Of a stretch of 64,000 nt of DNA, positions 25,414-33,293 are shown piece after piece. Origin of the DNA: Bacteroidota bacterium (lineage in GTDB: Bacteria > Bacteroidota > Bacteroidia > Cytophagales > Cyclobacteriaceae). How positions within the stretch are numbered: the stretch's first letter is position 1; every line of letters begins with the position of its first letter. The notes under the pieces were generated by a model that was not told where the DNA came from, made no database searches, and was given only the letters and a program-made list of their open reading frames with translations. Location of the stretch: assembly GCA_016178785.1 (NCBI GenBank), contig JACOSO010000096.1, positions 62,001 through 126,000 of the forward strand, read 5' to 3'. The translations under genes were made by a program, and so were the position numbers.

Positions 25414-26190
25414 CTTAGGAAGTGGAATAAAAACTGAAGTTGTTTTCTGATATTCAATGAATGTCTGTCCGCGCGACTTTATCATTTGCTCCTCCGTATT
25501 AGGAATGCCTGTGACCTTTAACAGAAAATATAAAATAAGCAGCGGAGAAATAATGCTTAGCCACCCCCAAGGCGAGCCAAGCGCAAACATGAAATAGGAC
25601 GTCCACACCAGCCATTCAAAAAAATAATTTGGATGACGCGAATAATTCCAAAGCCCAACTTCACATATTTTGTCTTGGTTTTCAGAATTGGATTTGAATT
25701 TCTTCAACTGCGCATCGGCTATACTTTCTCCTACCACACCGATGATCCAAATAGCAATTCCGATCCATTCAATAAAAATGAGATCAGATGTTGGACTAAT
25801 CAGTATCAACGCAAACGGCAAGGAGAGAATCAAGGCAAGGATAGCTTGAAAATAAAAAAAGCGGAGCATCAAAATATTTTGCAGGTTGCCCCACTTCTTG
25901 CGCAGAGCAGTGTAACGAATGTCTTCAGCGTGACTTAACGCACGCACTAATAAATAAGAGGCAAGTCGCATACCCCAAACAAGCACCATACTTAGAAACA
26001 TCACATTGCGAAACGCTGATGAACTGGATTGTAAAAAATAGATTAGCGCAAGTATTGGAAAACTTGCAGCCCAAACTGAATCAACAATTGCTGCGTTTTT
26101 TGTTTTGAGCTGAATCAGCCAAGTCAATGTAAAGATCAAGAACAAAGCAATTGCTCCGTATATAAACAAATGAAGAAGTTGGTCAAGCAT
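25390..26190 (-). CDS. DUF1295 membrane protein (steroid-5-alpha-reductase-like)
   Basis: 266 aa with about six or seven membrane helices. The C-terminal YSRHPNYFFEWLVWTSYF and GIPNTEEQMIKSRG are the DUF1295/ICMT-like signature; the family shares the fold of 3-oxo-5-alpha-steroid 4-dehydrogenases and isoprenylcysteine methyltransferases. In lipid-modification clusters this protein is thought to act on the acyl product in the membrane, although the reaction is not settled. The last residues (SIVNSP) and the stop are encoded by the heptad repeat, so the C-terminus may have been altered by it. It is 3 bp after the DUF1475-like gene. Confidence 0.85.
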   Translation of the reverse strand: MLDQLLHLFIYGAIALFLIFTLTWLIQLKTKNAAIVDSVWAASFPILALIYFLQSSSSAFRNVMFLSMVLVWGMRLASYLLVRALSHAEDIRYTALRKKWGNLQNILMLRFFYFQAILALILSLPFALILISPTSDLIFIEWIGIAIWIIGVVGESIADAQLKKFKSNSENQDKICEVGLWNYSRHPNYFFEWLVWTSYFMFALGSPWGWLSIISPLLILYFLLKVTGIPNTEEQMIKSRGQTFIEYQKTTSVFIPLPKKSIVNSP

Positions 26191-26193
26191 ATT

Positions 26194-26394
26194 TTACTTT
26201 GGCTGAAGTATCTCCACCCATAAAAATATGACCAAGACATTGGCGTAGAAATCCCAAAGTGTGGCGCGCATCCAGGGGATAGAACCCAGGTAATCCCATT
26301 CTTTGAAAAGGCTGCTCTCCAAACTGGTTGACACCACAACATAAACCATAAAAACCCAAATAAGGCTTAAGGATACTTTTAGGAATGCGACCAT
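26194..26394 (-). CDS. Short DUF1475-like membrane protein, probably truncated
   Basis: 66 aa. FKEWDYLGSIPWMRATLWDFYANV is the core of DUF1475, quoted here as positions about 31-54. One helix at about 5-25 and a second near 48-62 are visible. Family members are usually near 100 aa or longer, with a further helix, so this copy appears shortened at the C-terminus (ends VEILQPK). It is the first gene of the lipid operon and is followed after 3 bp by DUF1295. Function unknown. Confidence 0.65.
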   Translation of the reverse strand: MVAFLKVSLSLIWVFMVYVVVSTSLESSLFKEWDYLGSIPWMRATLWDFYANVLVIFLWVEILQPK

Positions 26395-26510
26395 CTGAAT
26401 GTTTTACTGAACTTACGAAAACGATTGCAGACTCGGATTTCCTTAGGGCAACATTCTTTGTTGAACTTTTTTCAATGTAAATCGTTAGCAGAGCGAGTTA
26501 GTTTTTTTTA

Positions 26511-26518
26511 TATTTTTG
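26511..26518 (+). promoter_or_regulatory. -7 promoter element for the gene at 26545
   Basis: TATTTTTG matches TAnnTTTG exactly, 26 bp before the TTG start. No clear -33 TTTG is seen. The rest of the 150-bp divergent gap (26395-26510) shows nothing I can name. Confidence 0.4.
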
Positions 26519-26544
26519 CGGCTTAAATTTTTATTCTTAGTCTT

Positions 26545-27369
26545 TTGATACTTCGCACTCTGCTTCTTACAGTCTCTTATCTCGGGTTGATTGGATTCTC
26601 TGTAGCTCAAGACTTAACTGATCTGAAACCGCGCAAGCAGGGTGAATTTTATTTTTCGTGGGGCTATAATCGCGACTGGTATACGAAGAGTGACATCCAT
26701 GTTTATCGGCATGATGCCGACCCTACAAAGAGTTATGACTTCATGCTCTACAATGCCAAGGCACACGACAAGCCTGACATGCTAAAGTATTGGCAAGTCG
26801 ACCGATTGACGATTCCACAGTACGATCTGACAGCCGGCTACTTCTTTGGCAACAAACGTGATTTGGGTATTGAGATTGGGTGGAACCACTTAAAGTATGT
26901 GGTCACCGATTGGCAGATGGCCCACATCAAGGGTGAGATTCACGGATCGCCCATTGATACCATGATGGCGCTTGATCCGAGGTTCCTTCACATTCAACAC
27001 ACTAACGGAAACAATTATCTTCTCTTCAATTTGGTGAAGAGGCAAAATATCTTCATTACCAATGGCATTCAGATTAATGCAATAGCAAAAGTTGGCGGAG
27101 GCCCATTGATTTCGTACACCATCGATAACATACTTGGCGATTACGATCCGGGTTATTTTCATTACCACGGTTGGGTCACAGCCGTGAGCCTTGGTGCAAG
27201 GATGTACTTTCTAAAATATCTTTTTGTTCAGACCGACTTGCAAGGGGCCTTTGCCAATTACACCAATACCCGACTCGGACACGAGCATCTCGGCATAGCA
27301 ACGCATACTTTCTATTCCTTGCAATGGACATGGGAAGGTGGGGTTAATTTCCCGGTTGGAAGAAAATAA
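26545..27369 (+). CDS. Probable outer-membrane beta-barrel protein, unknown function
   Basis: 274 aa with a signal peptide (about 1-22, ...GFSVAQ). The mature part begins DLTDLKPRKQGEFYFSWGYN and alternates polar and aromatic residues; the C-terminal region has repeated aromatic strands (SLQWTWEGGVNFPVG). I do not recognise a named family; small barrels of this kind are frequent in Bacteroidota. The only plausible start is TTG 26545: an in-frame stop lies at 26524 and no ATG or GTG occurs between them. It is a single gene with its own -7 element. Confidence 0.65.
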   Translation: MILRTLLLTVSYLGLIGFSVAQDLTDLKPRKQGEFYFSWGYNRDWYTKSDIHVYRHDADPTKSYDFMLYNAKAHDKPDMLKYWQVDRLTIPQYDLTAGYFFGNKRDLGIEIGWNHLKYVVTDWQMAHIKGEIHGSPIDTMMALDPRFLHIQHTNGNNYLLFNLVKRQNIFITNGIQINAIAKVGGGPLISYTIDNILGDYDPGYFHYHGWVTAVSLGARMYFLKYLFVQTDLQGAFANYTNTRLGHEHLGIATHTFYSLQWTWEGGVNFPVGRK

Positions 27370-27455
27370 AATCGCTTCTTCAATTGGCACTTCAAAAGAG
27401 CGCCTCTCCCTAATTTATATCATCGGGCTCTAAGACATTATTAATTTTATAAAAC

Positions 27456-27463
27456 TATATTTG
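27456..27463 (+). promoter_or_regulatory. -7 promoter element for the GntP-RidA-D-TA-dipeptidase operon
   Basis: TATATTTG matches TAnnTTTG exactly, 41 bp before the GTG start of the permease. No -33 TTTG at the standard distance. Confidence 0.4.
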
Positions 27464-27504
27464 AGAGGGGGAATATTTTACATGACGCCAATACGCAACG
27501 GCCA

Positions 27505-28818
27505 GTGCATCTTCTGATCATTTCATTTTGCATTATTTTGCTTGTGGTGTTAATCACCAAATTAAAAGTTAATGCATTCCTTGCTTTCTTGGTTATAGCA
27601 ATTATAGCCGGCATTCTATTAGGTATGGATATCGATACCATTATAGTATCGATTCGAAAAGGCATAGGGCAGCTTCTCGGTTCACTTTTAATCATTATCG
27701 TTTCGGGAGCCATGCTCGGAAAACTGGTGGCTGAGAGCGGGGCTGCTCAGCAAATTACAAATGGCATGATGAAAGTATTCGGTACCCGCTATATTCAGTG
27801 GGCGCTGATGGCCACTGGTTTTGTTATTGGCATTCCACTCTTTTACAACGTAGGTTTTGTCTTAGCGGTACCTTTGGTCTTTGCTGTCGCCTATCAAAAT
27901 AAAATACCGGTTGTTTTCTTGGGCATCTCGATGCTAGCCTCACTTTCCGTAACACATGGATTCTTGCCGCCTCACCCGGCACCCACCGCACTCGTAGGGC
28001 AGTTTCATGCTGATATTGGGAAGACTTTGTTATATGGAATCATGATTGCAATACCCACCGTGATTTTGGCAGGGCCAATTTTTGCTTCTACATTAAAAAA
28101 AATTAAGTCGCAGCCGCTAGAAACTTTCAACCCGCCATCATTACCACAAGATCAATTGCCTGGGTTAAGCAATTCATTGATTTCAGCCTTGCTGCCAGTT
28201 CTACTGCTGGCCACCACAGCAATTTGCCAACCCATGTTGCCGTCAGAAGGAAATCTTAAGAAATTTATTTCATTTATCAGTGATGCAGACATCGTGATGC
28301 TGCTCTCATTGATAGTCGCCACCTTTACCTTAGGTATTGGACGAAAGATGTCAGCGGCCAAGATTATGAACGCCTATCACGAAGCAGTTAAAGATGTTGC
28401 ACTAATTTTGTTGATCGTTGCAGGAAGTGGCGCCCTAAAAGAAATTTTAATCGACAGTGGAGTTGGCAATGAAATTGCAATGTCGGTACAATCTTTTAAC
28501 CTGAACCCTTTGCTGTTAGGATGGCTGATTGCAGTAATCATCCGCGTAAGTATCGGATCAGCAACGGTTGCAGGGCTGACTGCTGCAGGCATCATTGCGC
28601 CTGTCCTGACCGCAACACATACTAATCCGAACTTGATGGTACTGGCTGTAGGTGCCGGAAGCTTGATGTTCTCACATGTAAATGACGCTGGTTTCTGGCT
28701 TTACAAAGAATACTTTAACCTCAGCATGAAGGATACCTTCCTTTCATGGTCATTGATGGAGACCATTGTTTCAATAGGTGGACTAATAGGCGTTTTTATT
28801 TTGGAAGCATTCATTTAA
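27505..28818 (+). CDS. GntP-family sugar-acid permease
   Basis: 437-aa inner-membrane transporter with about 12 helices. KLKVNAFLAFLVIAIIAGIL near the start, VTHGFLPPHPAPTAL near 150-165 and SATVAGLTAAGIIAP near 350 are GntP/gluconate:H+ symporter features. The GTG at 27505 gives a start (MHLLIISFCIILL) that aligns with the family. The next gene is 18 bp downstream. In this neighbourhood the substrate is likely a C6 sugar acid or amino-sugar acid such as gluconate or D-glucosaminate, or possibly D-serine, since DsdX is in the same family. Confidence 0.88.
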   Translation: MHLLIISFCIILLVVLITKLKVNAFLAFLVIAIIAGILLGMDIDTIIVSIRKGIGQLLGSLLIIIVSGAMLGKLVAESGAAQQITNGMMKVFGTRYIQWALMATGFVIGIPLFYNVGFVLAVPLVFAVAYQNKIPVVFLGISMLASLSVTHGFLPPHPAPTALVGQFHADIGKTLLYGIMIAIPTVILAGPIFASTLKKIKSQPLETFNPPSLPQDQLPGLSNSLISALLPVLLLATTAICQPMLPSEGNLKKFISFISDADIVMLLSLIVATFTLGIGRKMSAAKIMNAYHEAVKDVALILLIVAGSGALKEILIDSGVGNEIAMSVQSFNLNPLLLGWLIAVIIRVSIGSATVAGLTAAGIIAPVLTATHTNPNLMVLAVGAGSLMFSHVNDAGFWLYKEYFNLSMKDTFLSWSLMETIVSIGGLIGVFILEAFI

Positions 28819-28836
28819 TGATGACATACATTAACC

Positions 28837-29301
28837 ATGACACCTGATCAACGATTTGAAAAACTCAGCCTAACCTTACCACCGGCACCCAAGCCACTTG
28901 GTGTTTACAAACCTTTTTTGATTGAAGGCAATCACGTTTACCTTTCCGGTCATGGAACAGTTAAAAATGATGGCAGCCTGATCATTGGAAAAGTAGGTAT
29001 CGATTTGAATGCCGATGAAGCCAAATTAGCCGCTCGCCAAGTCGGGCTTGCTATGCTTGCCACTATAAAAACCAACCTTACTACTTTTAACAAAATAAAA
29101 CGCGTGATAAAAGTGTTGGGCATGGTAAACGCAGTTCCTGATTTCGAGCGACACCCTTATGTGATTAATGGCTGCAGTGAATTATTTGCCGATATATGGG
29201 GAACTGAAAATGGGGTGGGCGTCCGAAGTGCAGTAGGCATGGGCTCTCTTCCGGATAATATTCCAGTAGAAATCGAGGCCATGTTTGAACTTCACCTATG
29301 A
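28837..29301 (+). CDS. RidA family protein (enamine/imine deaminase)
   Basis: 154-aa member of the YjgF/YER057c/UK114 family. VYLSGHGTVKNDG opens the core, and VRSAVGMGSLPDNIPVEIEA near the C-terminus holds the conserved Arg that binds the substrate carboxylate. Archetypal RidA hydrolyses 2-aminoacrylate and related enamines released by PLP dehydratases. It overlaps the next gene (a PLP enzyme) by 4 bp, so a coupled role in clearing that enzyme's enamine product is a strong inference. The subfamily has an N-terminal extension relative to classic 128-aa RidA. Confidence 0.88.
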   Translation: MTPDQRFEKLSLTLPPAPKPLGVYKPFLIEGNHVYLSGHGTVKNDGSLIIGKVGIDLNADEAKLAARQVGLAMLATIKTNLTTFNKIKRVIKVLGMVNAVPDFERHPYVINGCSELFADIWGTENGVGVRSAVGMGSLPDNIPVEIEAMFELHL

Positions 29302-30422
29302 ATTCTAATGCTGCTATGGATTGGTACAAGGTTTCCAACATTGATGAAGTTGATTCCCCGGCTCTTATTATTTTTCCCGACCGAGTTCAAAAAAATATTG
29401 AGATATTAAAAGCAATGCTGCCCGATTTGCATCGATTAAGGCCTCACGTGAAAACTCATAAGTCTTTCGAGGTTACAAAACTTTTGATGCAATCCGGCTT
29501 TACTCAATTTAAGTGCGCTACCATTGCAGAAGCAGAAATGCTTGGCACCGCTCAAGCCCCCGATGTACTGCTTGCCTATCAACCTGTGGGTCCTAAAGCC
29601 GAGCGACTCGCTTCGTTGGTCGACCAATTTCCTAAAACCGTATTTTCTTGTCTCGTTGATAATATTGGAACAGCCAATCAGTTAAATAGCATCTTCCAAA
29701 AAATAAATCACCAGCTCAGAGTTTATATCGAATTGAATATTGGTATGGATCGCACCGGCATAAAACCAGGAGCAGATGCTGAAGGTCTTTACAAAAAATG
29801 CCAGTCGCTTGGGGGAATTGTTTCGGTTGGACTTCACGCATACGATGGTCATTTGAGAGATGCAGACCTTGATGTGCGAACAAAGAAATGCGATGAAGGT
29901 TTTCTGCCGGTTATAACCATGCAGCAAAATCTGGTTCGTGCAGGTCTTCCGGAACCCGTTATTGTTGTGGGGGGCACCACTACATTTCCCATTCATGCTA
30001 AAAGAAAAAATGTGGTGTGCAGCCCGGGCACATTTATTTACTGGGACAAAGGGTATCACGACACCTTTGCTGAACAGCCATTTGAATTTGCTGCCCTGGT
30101 GGTGACCAGGATCATTTCCAGGCCCACTGAAAATTCGATTTGCATTGATCTTGGGCACAAAGCCATTGCATCAGAAAATCCATTAGACAAACGTGTTTTC
30201 TTCTTGAATGCACAAAACTTAGAACCGATTGGTCATAGCGAAGAGCATATGGTACTGAAAGTAAACGGTCAGAATAATTATCGTGTTGGAGATGTGCTAT
30301 ACGGAGTACCATTTCATATTTGCCCAACCGTGGCGTTGCATGAGAGTGCCACAATTATAATTGATCACCAAGCCTCGGGCGAATGGAACATAATTTCTAG
30401 AAAAAGAAAAATAACAATTTGA
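29298..30422 (+). CDS. D-threonine-aldolase-family PLP enzyme
   Basis: 374-aa fold-type III PLP protein (alanine racemase N-terminal domain). RPHVKTHKS near 48-56 holds the PLP lysine. The C-terminal FHICPTVALHES has the HxC metal ligands used by D-threonine aldolase and DSD1-type D-serine dehydratase. D-glucosaminate dehydratase has also been reported to resemble this family. With RidA upstream and KDG kinase and KDPG aldolase nearby, a dehydratase on D-glucosaminate or a D-hydroxy-amino acid is more likely than plain aldol cleavage. The start at 29298 overlaps ridA; Met at 29316 is an alternative. Confidence 0.85.
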   Translation: MNSNAAMDWYKVSNIDEVDSPALIIFPDRVQKNIEILKAMLPDLHRLRPHVKTHKSFEVTKLLMQSGFTQFKCATIAEAEMLGTAQAPDVLLAYQPVGPKAERLASLVDQFPKTVFSCLVDNIGTANQLNSIFQKINHQLRVYIELNIGMDRTGIKPGADAEGLYKKCQSLGGIVSVGLHAYDGHLRDADLDVRTKKCDEGFLPVITMQQNLVRAGLPEPVIVVGGTTTFPIHAKRKNVVCSPGTFIYWDKGYHDTFAEQPFEFAALVVTRIISRPTENSICIDLGHKAIASENPLDKRVFFLNAQNLEPIGHSEEHMVLKVNGQNNYRVGDVLYGVPFHICPTVALHESATIIIDHQASGEWNIISRKRKITI

Positions 30423-30434
30423 TTTGCAAAGAAT

Positions 30435-31511
30435 ATGTTGATTGTAGATGCCCATCTGGACTTGAGTATGAATGCGATGGAGTGGAACCGCGATCTCACG
30501 CGTCCCATAGAAGAGATCCGCAACCGCGAAAAAGGAATGACTGACAAACCAGATCGCGAAAAAGGTGTAGTTAGTTTTGAAGAACTTCGAAAAGGAAATA
30601 TCGGATTGGTTGTAGCAACTCAAATAGCCCGGTACGTTTCGCCTCAAAATCAATTACCGGGCTGGCATTCGCCCGAGCAGGCGTGGGCTCAAACACAAGC
30701 TCAACTGGCATGGTACAAAGCGATGGAAGAACGAGGTGAGCTGATCCAGGTAAATAATTTGGCTTCACTCGACAATCATCTTCAGCGATGGGAATCAGCT
30801 GAAGACAAATCCAAAATGCCGATTGGTTATATCCTTAGTCTCGAAGGAGCGGACTCCATCGTTACGCTCAAACATGTTGAGAGAGCGTCACACCACGGCC
30901 TTCGCGCTATTGGTCCTGCCCACTATGGGCCCGGCCGTTATGCGCAAGGGACGGATGCCACGGGTGGGATTGGAAAAGCAGGGCGAGAGTTACTGAAAGA
31001 AATGGAGCGACTCAACATTATTTTAGACGCTACACATTTATGCGATGATAGTTTTTGGGAAGCTCTTGAAAATTTTAACGGATCTGTGTGGGCGAGCCAC
31101 AACAATTGCCGAACGATAGTGCCGCACAACCGTCAATTTAGTGATGAACAATTAAAAGAATTGATTCAACGAGGAGCTGTGATTGGCGGTGTGATGGACG
31201 CCTGGATGCTATTGCCCAATTGGGTGCGCGGGGTATCCACACCTCAATCCATGAATTGCGACCTTGAAAAATTAATCGACCACATGGATCACATTTGCCA
31301 GTTGGCAGGAAATACCCTTCATGTGGGGATCGGTTCTGATCTGGACGGTGCATTCGGAAAAGAACAAAGTCCGACCGACATCGAAACAATTGCCGACCTT
31401 ACCAAAATACCAGTCCTCCTTTCACAGCGCGGATACAAAAAAGAAGACATCGAAAATATCACTAGCAAAAATTGGATTAGGTTTCTGAGAAATGCGTGGA
31501 AACGTGCGTAG
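30435..31511 (+). CDS. Membrane dipeptidase (peptidase M19 family)
   Basis: 358-aa zinc dipeptidase-like protein of the renal dipeptidase family. VDAHLDLS near the start gives the HxD metal ligands; LSLEGADSI has the bridging Glu; ASHNNCRTI and GIGSDLDGAFG carry later metal and substrate residues. The family cleaves L-D dipeptides and some amide rings, so it could release D-amino acids. No signal peptide is seen, so it probably acts in the cytoplasm. It is the last gene of the plus-strand operon, 12 bp after the D-TA-family gene. Confidence 0.88.
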   Translation: MLIVDAHLDLSMNAMEWNRDLTRPIEEIRNREKGMTDKPDREKGVVSFEELRKGNIGLVVATQIARYVSPQNQLPGWHSPEQAWAQTQAQLAWYKAMEERGELIQVNNLASLDNHLQRWESAEDKSKMPIGYILSLEGADSIVTLKHVERASHHGLRAIGPAHYGPGRYAQGTDATGGIGKAGRELLKEMERLNIILDATHLCDDSFWEALENFNGSVWASHNNCRTIVPHNRQFSDEQLKELIQRGAVIGGVMDAWMLLPNWVRGVSTPQSMNCDLEKLIDHMDHICQLAGNTLHVGIGSDLDGAFGKEQSPTDIETIADLTKIPVLLSQRGYKKEDIENITSKNWIRFLRNAWKRA

Positions 31512-31516
31512 CCAAA

Positions 31517-32182
31517 TTAGCTCAGTCGAATATCCTTTATCATCCTTAGTGTCTGTTCAATTTTATCGGCAATGGCCTTCCAATTTTTAGATTGAACTAA
31601 ATCGGGTGTAAATAGTTGTGAGCCCATGCCAACACAAAAAACACCAGCCTTAAACCATGCCGAAAGATTCTTTTCATCAGGCTCCACGCCACCGGTAGGC
31701 ATTAATTTCAAATTTGGCAAAATAGGCAGCACAGAAGATACAAAACCTGGACCGAGTACGGACCCCGGAAAAATCTTTATGATCTCTGCTCCTGCATCAG
31801 AGGCAGTTACTATTTCAGTCATCGTAGCACATCCCGGTATCCACAACACTCTTTCTCTGTCACACACTTGGGCAATCTCATTCTTGAAAATGGGCGATAC
31901 TACAAAGTGTGCGCCCGCATCAATAAATTTACGCGCGGATTCCGCATTCATTACGGTGCCTATTCCCAAATACAAATCATGGAACTTGCGACTGTCCTTG
32001 ACTAACTCCTGAAATACTTCGAAGGCATTTGCTCCGCGATTGGCGAACTCAAATACACGAACGCCTCCAAGATAAGCAGCTTCCAATGCATGCCGGGCAA
32101 TTTCCACATCGGCATGATAATACAACGGAACTAATCCGGTTGATTGAATAGCGCCAATGACTTTATCCTTTGTTGGTCTCAT
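31517..32182 (-). CDS. eda: KDPG/KHG aldolase
   Basis: 221-aa class I aldolase: 2-keto-3-deoxy-6-phosphogluconate to pyruvate plus glyceraldehyde 3-phosphate (Entner-Doudoroff end). EIIKIFPGSVLGPGF holds the Schiff-base Lys; LMPTGGVEP is the phosphate-binding loop; VFEFANRGANAFEVF near 42-56 has the general base region. The ATG overlaps the kinase stop by 4 bp (translational coupling). It is convergent with the M19 dipeptidase gene, with only 5 bp between. The gene pair turns KDG into central metabolites. Confidence 0.92.
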   Translation of the reverse strand: MRPTKDKVIGAIQSTGLVPLYYHADVEIARHALEAAYLGGVRVFEFANRGANAFEVFQELVKDSRKFHDLYLGIGTVMNAESARKFIDAGAHFVVSPIFKNEIAQVCDRERVLWIPGCATMTEIVTASDAGAEIIKIFPGSVLGPGFVSSVLPILPNLKLMPTGGVEPDEKNLSAWFKAGVFCVGMGSQLFTPDLVQSKNWKAIADKIEQTLRMIKDIRLS

Positions 32183-33177
32183 CGCAAAAGTTTTCCAGTT
32201 GTCTTTCCGCTCAGCACCTCTTCCACCTCATTTATGGACACGGAATTTACATCGCCTTCGACAGTATGTTTCAACGCGCAAGCTGCAGTAGCGAAATCTA
32301 AAATTGACTGGTCCTCTTTTCCACTCAACTCACCGTAGATCAGACCTGCCATAAAAGCATCGCCCGCTCCTATCCGGTCCACAATGGGAAAAAGTTCATA
32401 TTTTTTGGTTTGAATTTGCCGATCACCTGTACTCATGATTCCCTGAATATGCTGGTGCGAAGAGCTTATTGTTTCTCGTTGTATCGAAGCGATTTTCTTT
32501 ATCGATGGAAATTTTGCAATCACTTTACTACATGCAGAATGAAATTGATCATCATCTATGTTCAAACAATTTTTAAAATCTTCTATTCCTCCCACAATCA
32601 CATTACAATAGCTGATCAACTCCGGCATTACTTCGTTTGCTAATTTTCCATATTGCCATAACACCCGTCTATAATTTATGTCGCCTGAAACTTTCACGCC
32701 ATTTCTTTTCGCAGATTGCAAAGCCTGTAGGCAGACAGCTGCTGCACCTTCTGACACAGCAGGTGTTATGCCAGTCCAATGAAACCAATCTGCACCATTC
32801 ATTATCATATCCCAATTCACTGAACCGGATTGAATGTTAGCAAAAGCCGAATGATACCTATCGTAAATAATTTTCGGGGAACGCACGGCCGAAGCATTCT
32901 CGTAGAAATAAATTCCAATCCTTCCTTCGTGGCGTTGAATATGATCAGTACCCACCCCATGCAATTTCAGTTGCTGAACGGCAGCGGTGCCAAGGTCATC
33001 GTCAGGGAGGACAGTCACGTGCTTTGTTGTTAGGCCAAAGTGCGCACAAGAAACAGCCACATTGGCTTCGGAGCCTGCATAGATAACTTTAAACTGATCG
33101 GCTTGTTGAATCCGTAGGAATCCGGGAGGTGAAAGACGCATTAATACTTCTCCAAACGTGATTAATTTTTTATTCAT
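32179..33177 (-). CDS. kdgK: 2-keto-3-deoxygluconate kinase (PfkB family)
   Basis: 332-aa ribokinase-fold kinase that phosphorylates KDG with ATP. N-terminal KLITFGEVLMRLSPPG and GSEANVAVSCAHFG near 36-49 form the substrate site; DRIGAGDAFMAGLIYG is the PfkB signature 2 with the catalytic Asp (GAGD). The N-terminal motif MRLSPP is typical of KdgK in Bacteroidota. It overlaps eda by 4 bp. The specific substrate is inferred from motif and the eda partner; other 2-keto sugar acids are possible. Confidence 0.88.
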   Translation of the reverse strand: MNKKLITFGEVLMRLSPPGFLRIQQADQFKVIYAGSEANVAVSCAHFGLTTKHVTVLPDDDLGTAAVQQLKLHGVGTDHIQRHEGRIGIYFYENASAVRSPKIIYDRYHSAFANIQSGSVNWDMIMNGADWFHWTGITPAVSEGAAAVCLQALQSAKRNGVKVSGDINYRRVLWQYGKLANEVMPELISYCNVIVGGIEDFKNCLNIDDDQFHSACSKVIAKFPSIKKIASIQRETISSSHQHIQGIMSTGDRQIQTKKYELFPIVDRIGAGDAFMAGLIYGELSGKEDQSILDFATAACALKHTVEGDVNSVSINEVEEVLSGKTTGKLLR

Positions 33178-33293
33178 TATGAATTTTAAGATACACTTAA
33201 TAAAAGCAATGAACTTTCACAGCTAACGAAAAAATCTCATGAAAAATAAAGCATTTAAATCAATGCATCAAATGAAACACCCGTGAAATACAT

